Positions 25,834 to 33,810 of a stretch of 64,000 nucleotides of DNA are shown piece by piece. Position 1 is the stretch's first letter, and each line of letters opens with the position of its first letter. Source of the DNA: Clostridioides difficile_A. Its GTDB lineage: Bacteria > Bacillota > Clostridia > Peptostreptococcales > Peptostreptococcaceae. The notes under the pieces are model-generated. The model had not been told where the DNA came from. It made no database searches and worked only from the letters and a program-made list of their open reading frames with translations. A program made the position numbers and the translations under genes. The stretch spans positions 2,170,001 to 2,234,000 of the forward strand of contig OX246690.1 in the NCBI GenBank assembly GCA_945909635.1. The letters run 5' to 3'.

Positions 25834-26111
25834 CTATTTCATGCAAGCGACTCCTAAACAATCTAAATATCTTTTGCTATATTCTGGTTTAAATTTATGC
25901 ACTGAATAAGAACCTTGAAGTACAAATATTTGCTTACCTAACTCTGGCTCTAAAGTAAAACTTTCATATTTTTTTAATGTTAATTTTTTTCCCGTTGTTA
26001 TAGTGTTCCCTTTTCTAGTTAAAAATGTAATCTTACCTATTATTCTTGCTGGTATTGTCAAACCAGTAAATCACTCGATAGACCAACTACTAAATTATTC
26101 TCTTTTGTCAT
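25834..26111 (-). pseudogene. Frameshifted gene of unknown function
   Basis: Minus strand: an ATG at 26111 opens MTKENNLVVGLSSD.., which stops at a TGA, while an overlapping frame continues from near 26066 as GLTIPARIIGKITFL.. for 75 residues to YLDCLGVACMK. The two frames join smoothly with one base added or removed, so this looks like a single gene with a frameshift. Further upstream (26130-26280) another degraded frame reads YYVVKHKDIFTKLIAEG.. with a stop inside, ending MYSGDYKYTY. I do not recognise the product. Confidence 0.5.
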
Positions 26112-26346
26112 TTTTATAATATAAATCCTAATATGTATACTTATAATCACCACTGTACATTATAGTGCCTTTAAGCATATTTTTTACTTATACATTATCA
26201 TTTATATTTTTATTTAATGCTCCTTCTGCTATTAATTTTGTAAATATGTCTTTATGCTTTACTACATAGTAATTATTTTATATATTACCATAATATATAA
26301 AATAGACCATCGATTAAAGTGACCCTTTGAATTAATCTATATTTCA

Positions 26347-26622
26347 TTATAAAGTTTTTACAGCTGTTCCATACGCAAATATTTCAACAACTTGTTTTTT
26401 GCTTGCAAATCCATCTGCCACAGCAATACGATATTCAAATTGGCAATTAATTACAGCATTTCCACCTAATTGTTCACATTTTTTCTTTAATTGTTCTTTT
26501 ACTCCTTTAAATGCTGAGTTTGGGTCTGCACCTCTAAAAATTCCTTCCTTATGAGAGTCTATTGCAAATATAGCATCTATAACCCCATATTCTTCTTTAA
26601 TATCTCCAGTACTTATAATCAT
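26347..26622 (-). CDS. YbjQ/UPF0145 family protein
   Basis: 91-residue soluble protein of the heavy-metal-binding-domain family (YbjQ, DUF74), which forms pentamers. The features are MIISTGDIKEEYGVID at the start, a helical middle with LKKKCEQLGGNAVINCQFEY, and the end VVEIFAYGTAVK; GGNAVI matches the GANAVIG-type block of the family. The ATG at 26622 is 8 bases from GGAGG; the TTG at 26637 overlaps that site and is rejected. Biochemical function is unknown for the family. Confidence 0.75.
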   Translation of the reverse strand: MIISTGDIKEEYGVIDAIFAIDSHKEGIFRGADPNSAFKGVKEQLKKKCEQLGGNAVINCQFEYRIAVADGFASKKQVVEIFAYGTAVKTL

Positions 26623-26787
26623 ATCTATATCCTCCAATACCTTTTCTTTAATAGTAGTCTAAATTATGTAGTATTTCAACAAAAACAATTATACTTTTAT
26701 AATACTTTCAAAACTACATTAGTTGGTATAAGTTCATAAATAACAACCATCAATTTATAAAATATCTCTAAATTTAAATCCATATAC

Positions 26788-27579
26788 TTATTTTCTGAAT
26801 ATATCAATCGCATGACTTGTAACCCCCAATAAATCTTCACGTTCACAAGTAGCAAAATGATATTTCAGATATAATTCAAATGTGTCATTGTCCATTGTAT
26901 CTACTGCTTCACGCATAAATAATGCACATCCATCTGATGCTACATAATGCAATCGGGTTACAGGAAATATGGACATTAAATTATCAATATCTTCTTTACG
27001 TACAAGTTCAAATAAATCCTTTGACTCGGATTTGGTGTCAAATGTCAGAGAATCGATTAATCCTTTTTCAACATATTCAGCAACATTAATATTACTGCGT
27101 TTAAACCCTTCATCAAGAAGACATCCATCAGATATGACATATGCAGCGAAAATCACTCCTCCTTGTTTTGTTACACGAATTGCTTCACGAAGAGCTTGTT
27201 GTTTATCTTCTATGCTATAAAGATGGTATAGTGGACCTAATAGCAAAGTCATATCATATTTATTGTCAGGAAAAATAGATAAGTCCTTGGCATTACCTTG
27301 AGTGATGGTTATATCTTCATCAGATTGTGTATTTTGATTGAAAATCTCTATATTATGCTCTACTAACTCCACTGCATCAACTGTATATCCTTGACGTGCC
27401 AACGTATGAGAATATCGTCCAGTTCCAGCCCCAACTTCAAGAACATGGTCGTTAGGTTTTATATATTTCTCAATATAACGCATAGTTGTAAAAAACTCAA
27501 CTAATCCATGCTTTAATCTCAGTCTACTATCTTCATCATAATTATTATAAAAATCAATTAAATATTTGTTTGTTTTCAT
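26788..27579 (-). CDS. Class I SAM-dependent methyltransferase
   Basis: 263-residue methyltransferase with motif I VLEVGAGTGRYSHTLARQG, the acidic end of strand 2 (VDAVELVEHN), GNAKDLSIF, and motif IV TLLLGPLYHLYS. The C-terminal third, with HFATCERED, is specific to a clostridial group of unknown substrate. It starts 31 bases after the stop of a TetR-family gene in the same direction, so the two form an operon; the methyltransferase may modify or resist the compound sensed by the regulator. Confidence 0.85.
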   Translation of the reverse strand: MKTNKYLIDFYNNYDEDSRLRLKHGLVEFFTTMRYIEKYIKPNDHVLEVGAGTGRYSHTLARQGYTVDAVELVEHNIEIFNQNTQSDEDITITQGNAKDLSIFPDNKYDMTLLLGPLYHLYSIEDKQQALREAIRVTKQGGVIFAAYVISDGCLLDEGFKRSNINVAEYVEKGLIDSLTFDTKSESKDLFELVRKEDIDNLMSIFPVTRLHYVASDGCALFMREAVDTMDNDTFELYLKYHFATCEREDLLGVTSHAIDIFRK

Positions 27580-27610
27580 ATTATACTCCTTCTATATTAA
27601 TTATTAAACA

Positions 27611-28198
27611 TCAAATAGATAAATTCCAATCTGGTTTTTCTTGTATTATAAAAGCTGACAATATCTTTCTTACCATTTTTTCAGCACTATTTCTATCTAA
27701 TGTTAATTTTTTCGTTGCCACTAAGACTGCTATACCATGTGTATAAAGGAATAAATCCAAGAATATTACTTTTGCACGTTCTAATTCTATTCCAATGATT
27801 TCTGAAAAATCTCTTGCCCTTTTTTCATTGTCAATCTCATTGTAAAAATCCTTTACCTCTGTCATATTCAAATCCATATCATTTATAAATAATAACTTAA
27901 ATAAATGTATTTCTTCTTGAGCAAATTCAATATATGAAAGAGGAAGAATTAAGTAAGGGCTAACATTTACAGAATTACTGTAATTAGTGACATACTGCTT
28001 GTAGTATTCATATGCAAAAGCAAGAAATTCGTTTTTTAATTCATCCATATTTTCATAGCAAGTAAAAATCGGTCTAGTAGAACATTGTAGTTTGTTTGCT
28101 ATACTCCTTGCATTTACAGTCTCAAATCCTGTTTCCCTTGTAATTTCCAATACAATATTCAAAATCATTTTTTTTGTTATTTTTGCTTTAGGTGGCAT
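27611..28198 (-). CDS. TetR-family transcriptional regulator
   Basis: 195-residue regulator. HTH region: ITRETGFETVNARSIANKLQ followed by CSTRPIFTCYENMDELK, in which S/T-R-P-I-F replaces the common xxLYxHF of TetR recognition helices. The C-terminal domain is helical with WHG-like features absent. It leads the two-gene unit with the methyltransferase at 26788. A short spacing to that gene suggests coupled regulation; operator sequences were not recognised. Confidence 0.85.
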   Translation of the reverse strand: MPPKAKITKKMILNIVLEITRETGFETVNARSIANKLQCSTRPIFTCYENMDELKNEFLAFAYEYYKQYVTNYSNSVNVSPYLILPLSYIEFAQEEIHLFKLLFINDMDLNMTEVKDFYNEIDNEKRARDFSEIIGIELERAKVIFLDLFLYTHGIAVLVATKKLTLDRNSAEKMVRKILSAFIIQEKPDWNLSI

Positions 28199-28451
28199 TA
28201 AATTTCACTTCCTTATTAGATTTTCAGATTACTAACGTTGTATAACTATTGTTTCATATCAAATTAACTATGTCAAGGGAGAGTTTTTAATTTTTTACAC
28301 TCTTACTTTTTCTGTAACTTAAAATGTTCCACTTATTATAGTCTAGACTAATTTCTATGAAATTTCTAATAGCTTGACTTTAAGTTTTATTGCTTTTTCC
28401 TATCTTTAAGAAGTTATAAGATTATTATTCGTATACACAATAAGTACAGTT

Positions 28452-28808
28452 TTAACCTTTATTAATATTAATTACACCTATAATATAATCACTAAGAATA
28501 TTTTTTACTCTTTTAAGCAAATTATTTCCTACTCCCCAATCAATTTGAAGAAGTCCTATCGAACTTCCAGTTGAAGCAATTTTAACAAGAGTTTTTCCAG
28601 TTGTATTTTCACAAATCACCACTAACCCTGAATTACTATTACTTCTTGCATAATATTTGTCGAAAGTTGTAATTAGTATAAGTTTACCATTCCCTAAGCT
28701 ATACATATCAGAAAAAACTATATCTGCATCCAAATTCTTTTCTACCATTCTCTGTGCTTCTACTGGTGTAATTTTTACAGTAAACACTTCTCTTGACATA
28801 TCATTCAT
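28452..28808 (-). CDS. DUF6054 family protein
   Basis: About 118 residues, soluble. MSREVFTVKITPVEAQRMVE, then SLGNGKLILITTFDKYYARS and VKIASTGSSIGLLQIDWG match my memory of the DUF6054 family found in Clostridia; function is unknown. GTG 28811, ATG 28808 and ATG 28799 are possible starts after AAGGATG; I chose 28808. It lies about 45 bases after the small membrane gene at 28857, probably in one transcript. Confidence 0.7.
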   Translation of the reverse strand: MNDMSREVFTVKITPVEAQRMVEKNLDADIVFSDMYSLGNGKLILITTFDKYYARSNSNSGLVVICENTTGKTLVKIASTGSSIGLLQIDWGVGNNLLKRVKNILSDYIIGVININKG

Positions 28809-28856
28809 CACATCCTTAATAAAGATTAATTTTTATCTTAATAAAAACGTACTTTT

Positions 28857-29111
28857 TTAGTATTTTCTAACACTTTTATCACACAGTATTCCTATTCCTC
28901 CTAATAAAGCCAATATAGAACCAAAATTTCTATACTGTGAAATAGATTGTTCTAAATATATATTGTATTGGTTGGTATCCATTGCTCCACCATTTTGTCG
29001 CATAATACATTCTATATTAAATTGCCCTAAACCTATACAGCAAAATAACACTATTATTCCAATTACAAAAGCAAATATACATATTGTAAGTTTAATATCC
29101 TTATTTTCCAT
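28857..29111 (-). CDS. Small membrane protein, 84 residues
   Basis: Two-span membrane protein of unknown function. TM1 is about residues 8-30 (TICIFAFVIGIIVLFCCIGL), TM2 about 60-78 (FGSILALLGGIGILCDKS). The loop between them holds NIECIMRQNGGAMDTNQYNI. The ATG follows AGAGGTG. It is the first gene of a probable pair with the DUF6054 gene. Confidence 0.65.
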   Translation of the reverse strand: MENKDIKLTICIFAFVIGIIVLFCCIGLGQFNIECIMRQNGGAMDTNQYNIYLEQSISQYRNFGSILALLGGIGILCDKSVRKY

Positions 29112-29271
29112 AAATACACCTCTAATAATTTAGATTTCTTTGTTATTTTTTACTTAGTGATATATTATCTACATTATACTATACAACATATATATCCATC
29201 TATTTCCAAGATTGTAACATTTTCATATATTAGTAATGTGACTATGCCAATTTAATCTCTAGTTTTAAGTT

Positions 29272-29707
29272 CTACATTCTTCTCCATCTCGAATTAGTTT
29301 TTGCTTTTCCTATGTTATCTTTAAATGAAGTGTCAAATCCATTAACCTCATTCACTTTTACTGTGTAATTTATATATTCTCCTGTTGTAAGCATTATTTT
29401 AATAGCTGAAATTCTCACATTCCTCCATAACTATTTTGTAAATCATCATTCTTTAAATCAAGAAATACTGTTGATGCTACACATAATTCAGCTACATAGC
29501 TATTGTAGTCAATTTCACTTGTATATTGCCCTGTATCTTTCCCATTATTGCCTACAACTTTTAACCCTTTTAGGACACTTTCTTCTTAAGTCTTAATTTC
29601 CATTCAACTGATTTTCCTTCTTCATCTAAGAATCTATCATCTGCTACATATTTTACATTGTCAATCTTTATCGTATTTTAGGCTAAAAAAGCACTTGAAT
29701 TACTCAC
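29272..29707 (-). pseudogene. XkdN-like phage tail assembly chaperone, frameshifted
   Basis: Three frames in succession give one phage protein. N-terminal frame: GTG at 29707, SNSSAFLA, a stop, then NTIKIDNVKYVADDRFLDEE and SVEWKLRLKK. Middle frame: VLKGLKVVGNNGKDT, EIDYNSYVAELCVASTVFLD, LKNDDLQNSYGG. Last frame: AIKIMLTTGEYINYTVKVNE, VNGFDTSFKDNIGKAKTN. The order and the blocks DYNSYVAELCVASTV.DLKN..LQNSYG and GEY...KVNEVNGFD are those of XkdN-type chaperones of PBSX-like and C. difficile phages. Confidence 0.7.
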
Positions 29708-29736
29708 ATTATTTTAATCTCTTCTTATTGTATATT

Positions 29737-29854
29737 TTATATTGTACTTGATATTAAATTGAACTTTTTAACTAATTTCCAATGCTCACATGTAAAGCCC
29801 ATATCTTCATCCAAATACTCACCATTCCGTTATCCAATATTCATATTTAGCCAT
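29737..29854 (-). pseudogene. Small phage protein, frameshifted
   Basis: GAGGTGCTTAT precedes an ATG at 29854: MAKYEYWITEW then TGA. The next frame continues NGEYLDEDMGFTCEHWKLVK to a stop. One base change in length rejoins them into a protein of about 38 residues. The intact RBS shows it was once translated. Confidence 0.5.
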
Positions 29855-29886
29855 ATAAGCACCTCGTTTTTGTTTGTTTTGAGAAT

Positions 29887-29911
29887 AAAAAAAGAGCCCT
29901 TTTTAGGACTC
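29887..29911 (-). terminator. Phage-style terminator
   Basis: Minus strand GAGTCC-N6-GGGCTC (29911-29894, one G-T pair) followed by TTTTTTT. Confidence 0.7.
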
Positions 29912-29931
29912 ATACCTTTCATATATAGATG

Positions 29932-30135
29932 TTATTTAATCATAAAGCTATTTTCTTCTTCTATTCCTTTGCTTAAATTCTTAAGCTCTTTTCCATTTTT
30001 TCATAACAAATACATCATAAGAATCAAAACTATTATTGTTATGAGTATGGAAAATGAAGCTTTGTTTAAAACTTGTATGGATAAACTATCTATTTCAATA
30101 AACAAAGTCAATTCTGTATAAAACCATATCAACAT
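29932..30135 (-). pseudogene. Small single-span membrane protein with internal TGA
   Basis: ATG at 30135 opens 44 residues, MLIWFYTELTLFIEIDSL.. with a C-terminal hydrophobic helix SILITIIVLILMMYLL, then TGA at 30001-30003. The same frame stays open for KNGKELKNLSKGIEEENSFM to a TAA at 29932. It may be a 67-residue protein with a nonsense mutation or a genuine 44-residue protein. No good RBS is visible. Confidence 0.4.
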
Positions 30136-30200
30136 ATTATTTCTAGCATTTAAATCTACTACAGTTATATTGTCCTATATATTTATTTTTTCTATTATTA

Positions 30201-30326
30201 TTAAATTATAGTTTCTTCTTTACTCTTCTTACCTTTTAATTTCTCATAATAAAATAAATATTCTTTTAAATACTCTTCATCCATATTAATTTCTTCCAAA
30301 GTATAAAATTCAACTTCAAAGGTCAA
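30201..30326 (-). pseudogene. Fragment of unknown gene
   Basis: Open 41-codon frame: FEVEFYTLEEINMDEEYL and KEYLFYYEKLKGKKSKEETI, preceded by stops. Highly charged C-terminal-looking piece without a credible start. Confidence 0.3.
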
Positions 30327-30375
30327 TATCCTTCAAAAACTATTCGACAATTACAAAATACTCAAATTTTCGCTT

Positions 30376-30777
30376 TTAAGAATTATTTTTTATAGAGTTT
30401 ATTCCATCCAATAGTACTTTAGAATCTATTTTTAAATATCTAGAATACATCCAAACAACTGGACTACGAATCCTACCTTTAGAACAAGCAATTATTATCT
30501 TTTTACTATTGTTATCACTAATAGATAGGAGTTTATCTTTTATATTTTTGCGATTTTTTATTAAACCATATAAAACAATAATTCCTGCAATAGGTTTATT
30601 CCTGTGCAGAAAGTCATATTCTTTTTCATCAATAACAGAGATATTATGTTGTAATTTAGTTATACTACCATATTCGGTTGGTGTACGTACATCAACAGTT
30701 ACTTCATCAACGATTTCACTATGTTTTATTAGATACTGTGGACATAATTTTTTCATGTATACATCTAAGGTTTGCAT
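30376..30777 (-). CDS. Stand-alone rhodanese domain resembling SelU/MnmH
   Basis: 133-residue protein that matches the N-terminal rhodanese domain of tRNA 2-selenouridine synthase. VTVDVRTPTEYGSIT corresponds to DVRSPxEF, ISVIDEKEYDFLH to the P-L-x-xx-E-Y segment, VLYGLIKNRKNIKDKL to the LYK.xG region, and IACSKGRIRSPVV to the C-x-x-GG-x-RS active site, with the cysteine kept. The C-terminal P-loop domain of SelU (another 200 residues) is missing. RBS AGGAGAG precedes the ATG. It could be a sulfur/selenium transferase subunit or a truncated relic; the frame is intact. Confidence 0.65.
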   Translation of the reverse strand: MQTLDVYMKKLCPQYLIKHSEIVDEVTVDVRTPTEYGSITKLQHNISVIDEKEYDFLHRNKPIAGIIVLYGLIKNRKNIKDKLLSISDNNSKKIIIACSKGRIRSPVVWMYSRYLKIDSKVLLDGINSIKNNS

Positions 30778-30905
30778 AAGTATCTCTCCTTAATTTTCTG
30801 AATAATATATTAATTTATTATACTATAAAACAAGTGTACTCTTACAGTCATTTATTAATATAAATTTATAATTATTCTAAAAATATTTTAAATATATAAT
30901 AAGAT

Positions 30906-31007
30906 TTATACAAAGATTTTACTTGAGTTTAATTGAATCTTTAAAGCATTATTTTCATAAGGTCTTATATATTCTAAATTTAAATACACAACTTCTCCTT
31001 TATTCAT
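30906..31007 (-). pseudogene. ParB-like N-terminal fragment
   Basis: GGAGGCAGTAA precedes an ATG at 31007 that encodes MNKGEVVYLNLEYIRPYENN and then ALKIQLNSSKIFV and a stop. LEYIRPYENN matches the start of ParB/Srx nuclease-type domains (I-x-P-x-x-x-NPR), after which the reading frame is lost. Confidence 0.5.
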
Positions 31008-31030
31008 TTACTGCCTCCAATTCATTAAAT

Positions 31031-31058
31031 AAAAAAAGAACACTTACTAGTGTTCTTT
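31031..31058 (-). terminator. Terminator of the gene at 31057
   Basis: AGAACACT-TACT-AGTGTTCT (31037-31056) followed on the minus strand by a T7 run; it overlaps the stop codon region. Confidence 0.8.
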
Positions 31059-31623
31059 AATATACTTTTATTGGTATTCTAAATTCCTTTGTCTCCATAT
31101 TATCAGCTGATAATACTACCTCTATATAAACGTCTTTTTTAAGCATAACACAGTTTCTAAAATTAAATTGCTCTATTCTAAAATTTATTCCTTTATGGAT
31201 TGTAGTATTATCTTTTGGATGCCATCTAAGCTCACTATTTATTTGTTCAAAGTTATTATTTTCTTCAATCTCTACTTCCATATTAATAAATTTCAAACTT
31301 AATATAGGGCTTTTTGCAACAATTGTACTTTTGTTTTCTATTACAAAATCAACTAAGTTATTACTACGAATCTTAGTATAGATACCAGGTTTATCATCTA
31401 TCTTATTAGAATCAAGTCTAATATATCCATTACCATTTTCATAATAATCACCAGCTATATTATTCTCATTATTTCTTCTATATTTTAATATCAATTTGGC
31501 TTGTTTATTAGATTCCATAAAAGCTATAATTGATATAATCAAGGCTGCTATTGACGCAAATGATGCAATTACAGAAATTATATTTATATAGTTACCAAGA
31601 AATTCATTAAACTGATTAAACAT
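31057..31623 (-). CDS. Membrane-anchored protein of unknown function
   Basis: 188 residues. One N-terminal hydrophobic segment (about 13-37, INIISVIASFASIAALIIS), then a mostly beta C-terminal domain of about 150 residues with IRLDSNKIDDKPGIYTKI and VIENKSTIVAKSPILSL. I do not recognise it. It has a weakly placed GGAG and a strong terminator. Lying in a decayed mobile region it may be a phage or ICE accessory gene, for example exclusion or defence, but nothing in the sequence proves this. Confidence 0.6.
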   Translation of the reverse strand: MFNQFNEFLGNYINIISVIASFASIAALIISIIAFMESNKQAKLILKYRRNNENNIAGDYYENGNGYIRLDSNKIDDKPGIYTKIRSNNLVDFVIENKSTIVAKSPILSLKFINMEVEIEENNNFEQINSELRWHPKDNTTIHKGINFRIEQFNFRNCVMLKKDVYIEVVLSADNMETKEFRIPIKVY

Positions 31624-31714
31624 ATCTTTTTCTCCTTAAAAACATTACTTTATCTTATTATAGTTGTATAATATTTTTTACATTTATTTTTAATTTATTA
31701 CACAAACTTCTTAC

Positions 31715-31745
31715 ATAAAAAAAGACCATCTATAAAGATGATTCT
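31715..31745 (-). terminator. Phage-style terminator, copy 1
   Basis: Plus strand AAAAAAAGACCATCTATAAA then GATGATTCT; on the minus strand AATCATCT-N-AGATGGTC and a T7 run. Closely similar to the copy at 32049. Confidence 0.65.
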
Positions 31746-31889
31746 CTAGACTAAGTATCTATGTTTTTGTTTATACTCTGTAACAGCATCATTTCATGCT
31801 TCTTGCTCTCTTATTCCTTTTTCTCTAGCAATTCTTTGTGCTATCTTTCTAACTAATTCAGCACTTTTTAATATTCCTATACTAACCAC
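31746..31889 (-). pseudogene. Small phage ORF with nonsense codon
   Basis: GTG at 31889 after AAGGAAG: VVSIGILKSAELVRKIAQ, RIAREKGIREQEA, then TGA, then NDAVTEYKQKHRYLV and a stop. A TGG-to-TGA change would explain the interruption (EQEAWNDAV). Confidence 0.45.
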
Positions 31890-31966
31890 TTCCTTATCTC
31901 TATTTTATATTATATCATATAATAAAGAATAAAGCTAATTATTAGCCAACAGGTACTAATATTAGT

Positions 31967-32035
31967 TTAGATAATTTCTATTAATTCCTTAATCTTTTTA
32001 TATACTTCTTTAAATTTAATAACTTCATTGTCCTC
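31967..32035 (-). pseudogene. Short ORF remnant
   Basis: Frame EDNEVIKFKEVYKKIKELIE-II and stop, without start codon; helical and charged. Confidence 0.25.
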
Positions 32036-32048
32036 TTAATTTATTGTA

Positions 32049-32085
32049 TAAAAAAAGAGCATCTATAAAGATAGTCTAAATCCTA
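32049..32085 (-). terminator. Phage-style terminator, copy 2
   Basis: Plus strand TATAAAAAAAGAGCATCTAT then AAAGATAGTC, nearly the same as 31715-31745. Minus strand hairpin followed by a T7 run. Confidence 0.6.
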
Positions 32086-32092
32086 TATATTT

Positions 32093-32242
32093 TTATTTCT
32101 CATCTTTACACCAATTCCTGTCAGTCTTACCATTTATATAAGTTCTCACTATTTCACCACAATCTAAGCATAAGTCAAAATATGTTTTAGATACCTTAGA
32201 GGAAAATTTTGTATTGTATTCCAAACATCTTTTCCTAGAGTA
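32093..32242 (-). pseudogene. Zinc-ribbon protein fragment
   Basis: C-terminal 45 or so residues of a phage-type protein: RCLEYNTKFSSKVSKTYFDL, CLDCGEIVRTYINGKTDR, NWCKDEK, stop. Cysteines in CLDCGE fit a zinc ribbon. It stops being open exactly where the integrase fragment on the other strand begins, suggesting a deletion junction. Confidence 0.5.
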
Positions 32243-32246
32243 TTAA

Positions 32247-32387
32247 ATTCCTATTCTAAATATGAAAGTGGTTTCTGAAAGGTTGGGTCATACATATATA
32301 AAAATAACTATGAATAGATATTCTATTGTTTTAGAGGAAATGGCCAAAGAAGTCTCTAACAATTTAAGCAAAACATTATTCAGATAA
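32247..32387 (+). pseudogene. C-terminal remnant of a tyrosine recombinase
   Basis: Frame IPILNMKVVSERLGHTYIKI then TMNRYSIVLEEMAKEVSNNL and SKTLFR, stop. It contains the V-x-x-x-LGH box and the catalytic tyrosine (NRYS) of phage integrases and aligns with residues near the end of the intact integrase at 52078 (VISERVGHSNINTTLSVYSH). Everything upstream of this piece is gone. Confidence 0.75.
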
Positions 32388-32394
32388 ACAAAAA

Positions 32395-32467
32395 ACTGAC
32401 TGTCAGTTAAATGTCAGTTAGACCTAAAAAAGGAATTTGTCAGTTAAGTGTCAGTCAGTTTTTTTAT
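32395..32467 (+). repeat. Terminator-like inverted repeat with TGTCAGTT direct repeats
   Basis: AAAAACTGACTG (32394-32405) and CAGTCAGTTTTTT (from 32453) form an outer inverted repeat. Inside are four TGTCAGT copies arranged as two units, TGTCAGTTAAATGTCAGTTA and TGTCAGTTAAGTGTCAGTCA. It directly follows the integrase remnant and may be its terminator or part of an attachment region. Confidence 0.55.
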
Positions 32468-32537
32468 AATATCTTTGTTTAAATAGGGCTAGATTTGAAC
32501 GTTTTAACCCTTGAAACTATTTATTAATATACAAAAT

Positions 32538-33410
32538 TTACTCATATACAGAATATCTTTTCCAAATTTGTTCTAAATCATCAAAGTGTTGTTTAATATC
32601 TTCTTTCTCTTTCATTCCAACAGATATAGCAAGAGCATTTGAAATACTAAGTGCTGGAACTAAAGAATCTACAAATGAAGCCATATTACTTTTAACTAAA
32701 AGAGTATTATCTGCAAGTGATGCTACTGGTGCAAACAAACTATCTGTTAATGATATTACATGTGCTCCCTTTTCCTTAGCATAATCGACAATTTGATAAG
32801 ATTTTTTTGAATAACGAGGGAAACTAATTGCAACTATAACATCTTCTTCATTTATTCTTACAATTTGCTCAAAAGCATCTCCCATATCCATTCTAATTAT
32901 ATGAACATTGTCAAGTATTATATCTAAGTAAAAACCTAAATATTGAGCTACTACAAAAGAACTTCTCATACCAAGTATATATATCTTTCTGGCTCTTAAA
33001 AGTTTATTAGAAGCTTCTTTAAATGCTCTTTCATCAATTTCTTCTAATGTGGACCTTATATTATCTATATCACTCTTTAAAACTTTGTTTAATATTGCAA
33101 AATCATCAGAATAATCATGTGCCATTTCAACTCTTTGTACTGTAGTTAGCTTATTTTTTATGAGTTCTTGAAGTGCTGCTTGTAATTTAGGATATCCACT
33201 ATAACCTAAGGCATTTGCAAATCTTACAACAGTAGACTCACTTACACCTACAGTTTCACCTAATTTACATGCAGTCATAAATGCAACTTTATCATAATTA
33301 TTTAAAATATATTGTGCTATAAGTTTTTGACCTTTACTCAATCTCGTATACTGAGATTGTATATTTGATATCAAATGTTTACTGTCCTTCATTTCATTTG
33401 TTTCTTCCAT
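32538..33410 (-). CDS. RpiR/MurR-family transcriptional regulator
   Basis: 290-residue regulator with an N-terminal HTH_6 domain (residues about 12-90: SKGQKLIAQYILNNYDKVAF, ACKLGETVGVSESTVVRFAN, LGYSGYPKLQAALQEL) and a C-terminal SIS sugar-phosphate-binding domain (about 125-260: KIYILGMRSSFVVAQYLGFY, VIAISFPRYSKKSYQIVDYA, SLTDSLFAPVASLADNTLLV). Such proteins sense phosphosugars. No sugar operon is adjacent, so the target lies elsewhere. RBS AAAAGGAG. Confidence 0.9.
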   Translation of the reverse strand: MEETNEMKDSKHLISNIQSQYTRLSKGQKLIAQYILNNYDKVAFMTACKLGETVGVSESTVVRFANALGYSGYPKLQAALQELIKNKLTTVQRVEMAHDYSDDFAILNKVLKSDIDNIRSTLEEIDERAFKEASNKLLRARKIYILGMRSSFVVAQYLGFYLDIILDNVHIIRMDMGDAFEQIVRINEEDVIVAISFPRYSKKSYQIVDYAKEKGAHVISLTDSLFAPVASLADNTLLVKSNMASFVDSLVPALSISNALAISVGMKEKEDIKQHFDDLEQIWKRYSVYE

Positions 33411-33810
33411 TTTTTTCTCCTTTTAGTTATACAAACTATTTTGTTTTTGTTAATATTGTCTTTTTCTGTAAAAATTCTATTATTTTGTTTTTATCTCAAC
33501 TTCATATTAATTTTTATTATAACTTCTTAAACTCATAAAATTCTAACTTTTCTGTACCTTATACATCACATAGTATTTTCGATTAAATTTATTATACCAT
33601 CTTTCCTTGCATTTTTTAATATTTATCCAATATTTCTTTTAAATTTTTCAATTTTTACTCATTTAAAAGTTTCCTATCTTATTTTGCATATTTAAGTATA
33701 TATTTTATTTTAAAAGCAAACTATCGTATGCTTATTATTTAAAGTATTTTTAAGAGGTCACAATATATATATTAACTCTTAATAGAATCTTGTCAAGTTT
33801 TTTTTAGTAT
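33411..33810. other. Long intergenic region before the RpiR-family gene
   Basis: No gene seen in 400 bases. On the minus strand TTGACA (33796-33791) with an AT-rich -10 18-19 bases away near 33767 is a possible promoter, which would give the regulator a leader of about 340 bases; I saw no riboswitch consensus in it. Confidence 0.35.

Larger units (their letters stand above)
29250..32470. mobile_element. Heavily decayed prophage/mobile-element remnant
   Basis: A 3.2-kb zone in which almost every recognisable frame is broken. It contains, on the minus strand, an XkdN-like tail chaperone, several small phage-type ORFs, a ParB-like N-terminus and a zinc-ribbon fragment, each followed by phage-style terminators, and on the plus strand the C-terminal end of a tyrosine recombinase at its right side. 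Two intact-looking genes (30376 and 31057) lie inside. Boundaries are approximate; no matching attachment repeats were found. Confidence 0.7.
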
